Assembly (NCBI GenBank): GCA_034190875.2
Contig: CM067349.1
Span: 32,256,787-32,320,786 of the forward strand
DNA: 64,000 bases
Source of the DNA: Urechis unicinctus
Lineage: Eukaryota; Annelida; Polychaeta; Xenopneusta; Urechidae
Reading direction: 5' to 3'
Of this stretch, positions 52,552 through 61,652 are shown piece by piece. Both the position numbers and the translations under genes were made by a program. A model generated the notes under the pieces. The model ran no database searches, was not told the DNA's origin, and saw only the letters and a list, made by a program, of their open reading frames with translations. Numbering within the stretch: the first letter of the stretch is position 1; every line of letters begins with the position of its first letter.

Positions 52552-53173
52552 AAACGAGTATTTATGGACCTATGCAAAAACCGGCAAGCACTATTCAGGG
52601 TGCCGACCTCTCGGAATATGCCACAAAGACCTATGTATCTATTGGTGACTCACAAAAAATAAGTGCCGTAGGGGACACAATAGAAGGGGATCTTAATATG
52701 GATGGCAACATGATCACGGGTCTTCCTACGATAGGCCCTCCATCCTCTGGAGGACAAGCAATGTCATACCAAAACACAATAGATCTGGTAACTACCGCAG
52801 CCAATTCACGTGTAAGTAAACAAGGTGATGATATGTACGAGACCTTGAAATGGGAGATAATAAAATCGATCAGTTGGGAGACCCAATATCACCTGAAGAT
52901 GCTGCTAATAAAAAGTATGTTGATGCACAACACAGACAGCATCGCAGGAACCTGAGAGAACACATAAACTCCCAAACGAAACATCTCATTACTATTTGGC
53001 AGAAGCAAGTGGCCCCCTTCGCAGAGGATATGAGTGGTCGTTTGGCCATGGGGCTAGGGGTCGAGACTTACATGACTAACGTTATTAACTTTTATACAAC
53101 CACTCAAAACAGAGGAGCAACTTGGTCTGTAGTATCACTACTAACTGAACTTGACCTGAAGACTTACGTATAA
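52542..53173 (+). pseudogene. Fibre-like protein with phage-type shaft motif, frameshifted
   Basis: Begins MSIKTSIYGPMQKP. Residues about 40-60 read GDTIEGDLNMDGNMITGLPT. After the frame break comes MGDNKIDQLGDPISPEDAAN, then KKYVDAQ. These are two copies of the D-L-N-M-x-x-N-x-I-x-x-L...P..x..A-A-x-K-x-Y-V shaft repeat found in many phage tail fibres. The break is at about 52,848-52,850, where one base appears to be missing next to an A3 run. It ends at TAA 53,171-53,173, 9 nt before the next gene. Likely trimeric vertex spike mediating attachment, inferred from the motif and its position after the penton gene. Total about 210 codons. Confidence 0.7.
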
Positions 53174-53182
53174 AGCAGCAGT

Positions 53183-53815
53183 ATGAAACAGCAACCAACC
53201 ATTCCGACGGCACCGTTATATCCGCAGCTGTCTGATGAGAATCCGGGGCACTCCTATCCGTTGAATGACATCAGCCTTAAGGGGCAATATATTAAGAAAG
53301 AGATTGAAAAATATTATGCTATGTACAAGAAATATAGGCGTGCAGTGAACTCGGTGGATGCAGTTGACACTGCGTTAGTTACTGTTGGTATGTGTCTTGG
53401 CGCAAGTGGTGTAGGTATAATGTCTACAATAGTTGCTATTCCTATTGCCACAGTCTTGGGTGTTACTGGAGCCGCTTGTGGGCTACTTGGAATTGCTGGA
53501 AAATTCGTCAGTCGCCGGCTGAGCATCAAGGTGAAAAAACATGATCAGATCCGCATTCCAGCCCTGATTAAATTGAATACTATTGCTGACATTGCATCAA
53601 CAGCACTTGAAGATGGTAATATCTCTGATCATGAGTTTAAACTCGTTTTAGCAAAATATACCCAAATGAAGGGCGAAATTAAGGCCAGATCTGTAAAAGC
53701 GCACCAGACTGTTTTAATTGATGAAAAAAACGCGCTGATCCAACGTGGAAAAGACGAAGCATTGGAAGGTATCAGACAAAATTTGGGTGCTTCTTTACCA
53801 TTAAGCGGACTGTGA
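53183..53815 (+). CDS. 210-aa Polinton protein with central glycine-rich hydrophobic region
   Basis: Intact, ATG 53,183. Residues 1-30 are Pro-rich; about 40-60 are charged (IKKEIEKYYAMYKKYRRAV). About 62-112 are hydrophobic and rich in Gly/Ala (TALVTVGMCLGASGVGIMST, then VLGVTGAACGLLGIAG). The C-terminal half is a mixed helical domain (IKLNTIADIASTALEDGNIS, then EFKLVLAKYTQM). Similar proteins occur beside capsid genes in other invertebrate Polintons as I recall. The hydrophobic hairpin suggests membrane insertion or lysis, but this is not demonstrated. Same strand and tight spacing with the fibre gene suggest one transcription unit. Confidence 0.68.
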   Translation: MKQQPTIPTAPLYPQLSDENPGHSYPLNDISLKGQYIKKEIEKYYAMYKKYRRAVNSVDAVDTALVTVGMCLGASGVGIMSTIVAIPIATVLGVTGAACGLLGIAGKFVSRRLSIKVKKHDQIRIPALIKLNTIADIASTALEDGNISDHEFKLVLAKYTQMKGEIKARSVKAHQTVLIDEKNALIQRGKDEALEGIRQNLGASLPLSGL

Positions 53816-53930
53816 ATGATATTGACCCGCCTCAATACATAGAATAAACCCAGTGTGCGCAGACATCTTTGGTCTATACCTATCTATTTAAACAGTGGAT
53901 AGTATAAGGTATAGCTTGGTAATGGAACAA
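53816..53930. other. Non-coding gap after the 210-aa gene
   Basis: AT-rich, contains TATACCTATCTATTTAAACAG and AATAAA near 53,843, a possible polyadenylation signal for the plus-strand capsid block. Confidence 0.4.
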
Positions 53931-54785
53931 GTGGTTAAGTCGTTCTGTATCTTACATGACGGGATCAGACAAAAGACAATTCAGTGGGAGAATAAAAGAA
54001 AGCACTGCATTGGTGAAAGCAACTACTCTGCGGTTATCAGTCAGGACTACTTTAACAGCTAAAATAAGAAGCTGACCGAGAAAACTAGCAACGAGGGCGG
54101 CCACACGAGCGTCGCCTGCCTCTGGGGCCAGGTCTTCGAGGAGGTTGCAACTGCAGTCATTTAGAGCAGATACAACACAAATGTTTACGGGAACAACATT
54201 TTCACCTCTTCTGTCTTCCTTGGGACTCAAGTCAGGAGGAGATTTGGCTTGAAATAAATTGTCCTTACACACGTATCCATGGGAGGATTATCCCGCCCCA
54301 GTACAAACCTCAGATTCTGCTTGGGCTTCACCACAGTCCGCCGGCGACCATCGGGGTGTTTGTGTTTTCCAGGTGTGTGCCTATGAGGACCTGGGGAGGG
54401 CTGGAGCGTACAACTTGAGTACCACCATAAGGACGGGAAGAAGTACAAGGAGACGGTCGCTTTGGGGTACACAACCATCAAAGACATAGATGATTAAGGG
54501 GACTACAACTCAAACGGTTAGTTTGACACCATCTTCGACTACGATCTGGATCACCACGGCCCCTGGATGGGCAGGCCGACAAAGATTCCAGAAAGACTAG
54601 CTGGAGCTTTTTTCTGCTGGAAACTCTTTACGATGAGAGTGACAACGATTTGCCCAGATCCCGCCTTTATTGAGAAGAACAAACCTAAGGTGTCTCAGTT
54701 CATGGAGGACCTCGAACGAGTGAAGAAGGGAACTTACAGCGACGGTCGCAGATATTTCTCACTTGCTGACCTCTATATTGACTAA
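53931..54785 (+). pseudogene. Decayed right-arm gene, unknown
   Basis: One plus-strand frame keeps protein-like composition across most of this stretch, with several stops and at least one likely shift. Readable blocks are NKKLTEKTSNEGGHTSVACL, YNTNVYGNNIFTSSVFLG, EYHHKDGKKYKETVALGYTT, FDTIFDYDLDHHGPWMGRP and, at the end, SQFMEDLERVKKGTYSDGRR and YFSLADLYID to TAA at 54,783-54,785. It ends 7 bp before the terminal repeat, mirroring the zipper ORF at the other end. I recognise no family. The minus-strand frame 53,952-54,272 is taken as its shadow. Confidence 0.4.
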
Positions 54786-54791
54786 CTACCG

Positions 54792-54929
54792 GTGTGGCCC
54801 TGGAGAAGATGGGCTGGAAGGGCTGGTTGACACTGTGGTATGGAGACTGGGGAGGTGCGAGCGCACTGCAGGCTGGCTTATATGAGTCAATTTGGAAACT
54901 GCGCTCGTACCCCCAGTTTCTATACTACT
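54792..54929 (-). repeat. Polinton terminal inverted repeat, right
   Basis: Reverse complement of 42,327-42,464 with about 7 mismatches, ending ...CTATACTACT. Conserved internally inverted motif as in the left end (GTATGGAGACTGGGGAGG, about 54,838-54,855). Confidence 0.95.
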
Positions 54930-54934
54930 GGAGT
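54929..54934. repeat. Target-site duplication, right copy (TGGAGT)
   Basis: Matches 42,321-42,326. Its first T is shared with the last base of the inverted repeat. Confidence 0.75.
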
Positions 54935-57900
54935 GATGACTGCTCGTTATATAATATTTGCCATTGCGTTAGATCAGATCGCTCTAGGACAGTATGAATT
55001 AAAATGTCGAAGAATAACCGATTGTGACGACGGAATTGAGAAAACTGAATAGTCTACGACGTAGTTAATGATAGTCTAGCGTCGTTATCGTTTGTCAAAA
55101 TAAAAAGTGACAGCCTTCAACAACTCACCTTAATTTGATCCGACTGTGCAATAGTCAATATTAGATGATATAAAGTGTGATGCATGATTTAGTCATTGAC
55201 CACGAGGTGAATGACACATATTCCGGCAACGGCATCGACCATTGTCATCAATGAACATGCTCACAACAGGTGACCCTTGAAGGTGGTCTCGTTGACACAT
55301 GAAATCTATATCATCGTCCGACCGGGAATACACGACGACACGATGAATGAATGATTAGTTTTTCTGGAGACGATTTTCACACTTACTACCACTAGGTCTT
55401 AAAATAAGCTTTTTTGAACCAAGTGGAGCTTGCACTCCCTAATGGTTCTTGAGGATAAATTGACTCACCTGTGAAGTGTATTAGCAGGCACATGATGGCC
55501 ATAATGGTATGATAACAAATAATTAAATTCCGCGCGGTCGCTTACGACAACGGCATGCAAGACTGGTTGTTGACACCGAAAGTTGCAGGGAATTCTTCTT
55601 ACCAGAAATCGGGGTAGAATTTCGCCGCTAAGCTAGGAATTAATCGAATATCAAGTGTTCTCGGCTTTAAATTCTTCTCAGTACGTATATTTAACGTGAT
55701 AAATGATGATATTTAAGCATGTTAGTCAATCTACCGATAAAGGTGGGTTTTCCTGTTAGACCAACAAGGGAGTACCTGATCGACTGTTGGTCTGTTGGGC
55801 TTCTTAAAATCGGTAATATTATCAGAGCCAATCCACACAAGCGAAAAAGATCTCTATCAACGATGTTTGCACTAATAACATAATAATTCCGCGACGAATT
55901 TAATTATTATCTTCCGCTCCTTGCTGAGTTTTGTTGTTTGACAGTTCGTTGAAATTTGTGCGTAACTGGGTTACTGCGTGTCTATGACCTATCTCTGTCG
56001 TTAACACATTAATATGAGTGTATATCGGAGTGGTGTGCAGCGCTTGATACTTCTGGGTCACTTTCAATTTCTGAAGTTTTGTCATGAATCGGATTCATAG
56101 ACTGAAGGCTTGGTGCCTGTTCTTGTTATTTCAATGATATGAAATGTGAATCATTGCGCCGTTGTTCTTATTTATAAAGTTTCTACCTGTAACATAGCCA
56201 GTCGTAGTTACTCATTTAGTTCGTTTGGAAACTCCCACCCACTCTAAACATCTAACAAACCACTTGGATCAAGACAATTGAAAGTTACCTCGGGTGCTTG
56301 GAATCAACAGCTATTCCAAAGCGACATTTAGATGGAAAAAATAATTGAAGCAACCATAGAGTTATTAAAACAAATTAATAGGTTTCTCATATAGTGGTAT
56401 TGTTTGTTTTTTTTTTTTTTTTTAATTAAAGGACCAACATACGAGTTTCTTACTTCGTAGCTCGAAGACAATTCGGCTATGCTATTTCACGCAATTCCAT
56501 CCTGATCCCCAGTGAAATTCTTGTTGAAGCCGCGGGTGTCACAGCGAAATGCCCCGCATTTGTACTTTCTTTGATAAAAACAGTTTTTAATGGATCAAAG
56601 CAAGCAACAGGGTTGGGAGCAGCATGGACGAAACGCCATAGACTAGAAAGGTTAAACTCGCTGCCTTTTCAGTAAGAATCTGACAGGCATGTTGATTATT
56701 TACTCATTTCGTTGAAACGCTTCGGGGTTGACGTTAGTGTGCGTTGGGGGGGGGGTAGAGGGAGGGAGGGGGGGGGTTCTGTTGGCGGGTGAGGAAGGAT
56801 TGGTGTAGGGGACAATGCGCGGGGACATTTTGAAAGCTGAACAGCGGGCCTTCAGTGTTGGTTGTTATTAGCTGGCCGGAAATATTCTGATGGCATAGAC
56901 TAGACCTACTTCCGAAGTGCCTGTGTGACACCTTTGTGGTCAACTACCCTCGCTTCGAAACCTAGACAGATTCTCTGTAGGAGCTGGAACCCCTGCTACA
57001 CCTTTTAAAGAGGTCAACTAGGAGCGCTCATATTCTCGGCCTTCCTATTTTATATAGCTAATTGCAATATGTACTGCGATCTATGATCAATTACACTGGA
57101 TAACTTTGAAGTGATATCTAGCCGCGTTAATGAGATATGGACCGTGTGTCTGTGATTTTGAATGTAACTCTACTTGATCGCGATATCTGATATTGATACA
57201 ACGCGTCACTTATACTGTTATAGCAACGTGATTAATCGTCTCACATTTACCAAATTTCCGCGAATGTACTTGGATAAACGATCAATTACACTGGAGAATG
57301 TAATACAGAAATTCCTTCACTTTATTTAAAATTATAACAACTGCAGAATATATATGGTGCCCACAAAACGGTTGTTGGCCCGATTAACCCGAGGAATACA
57401 ACCAGTGCGTCATAAATGTGACCAGAAAACTATCAATCCTGAGGAAGAAGTATTACTTACTCATGCCATTTAGTACGACACGAACAGTTATTAGATATCA
57501 GATCGGGGAACTGTAGAGATCATGCAAACATGCAGAAAATCAAGGCGCATTTGCCAAAATCATGTCAGGCTTGAATTATCAGATAACAGAATAATTACAT
57601 GCATGTCCATCAATATGAATTGCCTTTGCTGTTATCCATATAACTTTCATTCAATCACAATTATCCATGTGGCTCAATGAGCCATGGCAATCGTCAGACA
57701 CATTGTCGTATGGTCTGACAACAAGAAGAGCGAAAATTAACTATCTTACATAAATAATTATCGATAGTACTAATTTAAATAGAGTACTTTAACACGCAAT
57801 ATTGTTGTTTACACGCACTTGAAGACCGCCGCATGTGTGCACAAGGTAGCCTGGTGATTTATGTTGGATTCTTCTATACCCCGAATAGTACAAATTGGTG

Positions 57901-60900
57901 TAGTTCATTATTCAAAACCATATTATGTCATTTTTTTTGTTGCGCCAGGGTAAGTGAATTACATCCTCGCCAATTCCTTTAGAAACAATACCACTATATA
58001 AAACATTAAATCAATTACACAAAAATATATATTTACACATTGTTACGCGTGAACGAAGCGCTTGGATAACCCAAACTGCTAATCTACTTGCAAAATGAAT
58101 ATCCGTTTCATTAGAATCAAAGAACGAAGAATTGCTTTGAAACGAATGTAATATATTGTTTTCTCTCAAGAAATGGGCGCATTATTTATCAAAAGAAAGT
58201 TACACAGCTACAACGAATCTGCTAGGTATCCTCATCAGGCAATTAATTACTAATTGCCTTGCACGTGTTTATGTTAGTGCGTCTGCTTTCACCATATTGT
58301 GGGGTACTTCAACTGATGTAATATGCTATAAACATGAGATACTTCAAATGGAGCTCCCATATCTCATGCAACTACCTTGCAAGATCATGATCCCATTATC
58401 GTCAGTATAACGTACAATTTATAGCCGCCGCGCATTTGCTTTGTCAATACTGCATTGTCTTGTGGCAACACCTTTCCAGCTGCTTACAACCAAGACATTT
58501 TTTTAGCTTGAGCGAGGTTACCACATCCGCATTGGGCTCGCCTTGGGCCGGCATATCGCTGACCAACCTGAACCAGTGTTTTATTGACTTGTCTTCTTGT
58601 AGTGACATGTTTCATCAAGAAGAGCATCACTGCTGAGTTATAGACAGGATCACTTGTCGGAATCTGGGATTGGATTAAGTTGTCAATGCACATAGGGCAC
58701 TAGCCCATAGCGAGAGAAACATCAAGCGACGACTCATGAGAATGAACGCATTCATAAATGATGATATATGGAATGACGTCGTCAGGGTTGTCAAAGAATA
58801 TTTCTTTACTTTAATAATTTGCCAATCATAGATGCTGCCATAGAGGGTTACTGCTATGCATTCATGTTCATCGTCGTATAATGAATTTTTACGCCCCGAG
58901 ACCTACAACATTGCTTCTACGTTTGGATTGTGCGTGATGATGCTGTTGCTTGTCAACGCCGAGTAGTGGTGACGAATCAACTGGCTATATCATCAATAAG
59001 ACACATTTTGCATATTCATCGATTGCATGATATATAGATGGTTGCATATTTACACGAATATAAAATAACATATATTGTCAGACATTCATTGATTGAATTT
59101 ATAAGGCTATGTTTAAAAGGGCGTGAGTAGTTGCGTAGGGGAGGAACATACAGATGATATCTACCATGAGTGATTTTCAATCGATAATATGGACGGTGTG
59201 GGTAACATCGTCGAGGAAACTCTAATACATTTTTCAAATCTCATCTATTCCATGTTTCCAAACTCAGATACATCTAATATTCAAACCTTACACAAAACAA
59301 TGCCGTACAAGAGGTCTCCAGCAAGTTACCTCTACCTTAATATGCCTTGAGAAGATAACATGCGACTTCTGACTGTCACATTGGAGATAAGAGGTCAGCA
59401 CGCACGTAGCACGTTCAGCTTATCGCTTAATGGTCGAGGTCATTGAAAGGCATTGATACGCATATAACAATCAAAGTTAAGACAAATAACAACATTATTG
59501 CCTAAACACATTTTTTTTCTAGTGAGCTGGTCTTCGTAGCCCAGTAACATACATGATGTTTACGTGCTTCTGGAGATCCAAATGTCACGATTCAGGGACG
59601 CAACCTTACATCTCCCCTTCTCCGCAAGATTTGGAATAATGAAACATACGTTCCAAAAACTTACGGTTGAAAATAATGATTGATGAATATTTACTAAGTC
59701 ATCTTTTTCATGATGGAGATGAATAATCTGCACTTCGGAGTCAACAGAAGACACACGAGTCGTGTTTGGTATGTTCACAACGACAGCGTAAACATCAAAG
59801 CAAACCAAGACCAAATGACATTCTCATAGTAAGTGGGGAAGTAGAGATGGCTTATTGACGTCACGTCTGTGTTATAGTCATAAGGGTGGGGTACTGAGTT
59901 AAGTACAATAATTAACGCCTCCTTTGTCTCAGTTACAATTCGTATTTCTATTTGGCGATTTCGTCAATTCATTTCATCATTCTTTGGAGACATCGTGTGG
60001 GAAGTAGTCCTGGGCTATTAAGAACATTTCTTTTGTTGAGTATACCAATTAATTATATCTGAACACACTTAATGCCACGCTATACTGACGCAAATCTAAG
60101 TGGCGGTTACAGTTGTATTTGAATCTCAGCAGTTAAGACTAGAGTGAATAATTTAGCTTTAACTCAAATCAATATGGTAGCTTTCTATGAATCATAACAG
60201 AATCGCGGAAATGTGTAAGGCAAAGCATCGTGAAAGGACGGTTACGCTGTGTATGTGTTGTACACTCTTTGCTGATACTGCCATTTTATTTGTATCCAGT
60301 TATGGAAGTGTCAGTGCTCATGCAAAACCATAGTAAACCCTTTAGAGCTTGTCAGTACAGATGTATAAACTCATTTTCATAAATTTCCGTCCCATCGCCA
60401 TTGCAAGGTTCAAACTAAACCATGCATAACTACAACTTAGATCATCCCACTCAAAATCAAATGAAACATCAGGTTGATGAAGCTCGGACTAATCACGATG
60501 TCGTACAAATTGCGAAAACAAATTACAAATGAAATTGATGTAAGGAGGAATTTGTCACTTTGTGTTATGGCCTCAATGCATAACCTACAAAACCAACGCA
60601 ATATTCACTCAATTATTTCGACTACATTTTCAAACCAGGCGGGAACCCAGCCTGGCAACATGTAGCAAAGAATAAAAACCAACTATACTAACATCACTTC
60701 TAGAGTAAGAAGCAGACCAACCACATTCATAACAATTGAACCCCTGTGTTTCTTTGTCGGATTATATATTGTCGTGCGTATCTAGTAGTCGGCACGTTCC
60801 ATTGTTACAAAATGAATGTACGGGCAGTGACAGTTGCATGTCTGATAATGGGTATCTACAGTTGCATGATGAGAACATATCATCCAATTTATGGTTTGTC

Positions 60901-61538
60901 AACGACTAGAATTAGTATTATGACTGGTTTAGGCGTTAATTATTTAAATGTGTATGGACCGATAAAACATAAAGCAAATATTGAGGTGTTCTTTTAAGAG
61001 CTGTTGGTTAAAGAGCAGATTCTAGCGCTCACAAATTGACGCTGGTTGAATTAGCTGTTTAAAGTGAGCATATATTATAACAGCCATGCATAATAGAAAC
61101 GCCAATGACTGTCTACCGTATGCGTTGATACAGATATGTATACGCCAGCACTACATCGTGTAGATAGTCATCAATGTCACTTGGACCACGTGACTGACTG
61201 CAAAGTGTTTCGTTCCATCGACTTGCTTTATGAGACCTATACCGTTGATGTTATTGACTCATCTTAGTTAACATATATAGTAGCACTTTCAATTGGACCA
61301 GCAGATATTTCAGACCTTCCTGCCATATAACGTGTCAGTGAACAGTATATCGTTTGGCATAGAATAATGACTACAATGACGATATATAAATAGCATATCC
61401 AATAGTTAAATTTGACATTTCTTTCTGATAATGTGTGCTACAAAATTGGGCGAAACATTACTGGGGAACGTTTGTCATTAATAGATCGTTATATCCACCT
61501 TAAAAATATGATACGAATATGTCATAAATGGTCCAAGA
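54935..61538. other. AT-rich host DNA, no gene seen
   Basis: No supported gene. Contains a T-rich run at 56,408-56,423 and the G-rich tract below. All frames are short and without motifs. Confidence 0.4.
56746..56776 (+). other. G-rich tract with quadruplex-forming pattern
   Basis: G10, GAGGGAGGG, then G9 within 31 bp, so four or more runs of at least three G are separated by 1-4 bases. On the minus strand it reads as CCCPPP-type proline codons, which explains a short artefactual frame. Confidence 0.8.
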
Positions 61539-61652
61539 ATGATTGTATATAGTGTTCAAATATAATGATCACACTGATAAATGACAGGCAGTGTTAAAAA
61601 CATTTATCATTTATCAGTGTTATCTTTATATTTGAACACTATATACAATCAT
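61539..61652. repeat. Near-perfect foldback, 46-nt arms, 22-nt loop
   Basis: Arms 61,539-61,584 and 61,607-61,652 are reverse complements with 2 mismatches in 46. As RNA this would be a single long hairpin; as DNA a miniature foldback element. Flanks show no obvious duplication beyond AT-rich bases. Confidence 0.92.

Larger units (their letters stand above)
42327..54929. mobile_element. Maverick/Polinton with both terminal repeats (right copy)
   Basis: 12.6 kb between 138-bp inverted repeats starting AGT and ending ACT, with flanking duplication. Holds the Polinton hallmarks: protein-primed PolB, DDE integrase, FtsK/A32-type ATPase, hexon and penton-like capsid proteins, plus fibre-like and accessory genes. 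Length is below the usual 15-20 kb. At least one internal deletion (1.27 kb at 47,742-47,745) and probably a second at about 49,565 explain part of the shortfall. PolB, integrase, ATPase and hexon are all broken, so the copy is not autonomous. Terminal repeats differ at about 7 of 138 positions, giving a rough idea of post-insertion divergence if they were identical at insertion. Confidence 0.96.

Noticed and set aside
53952..54272. 106-codon minus-strand frame in the Polinton right arm
   Set aside because: Neighbouring genes and the final readable block are on the plus strand, and this frame shows no domain. Kept only as a shadow of the decayed plus-strand frame.
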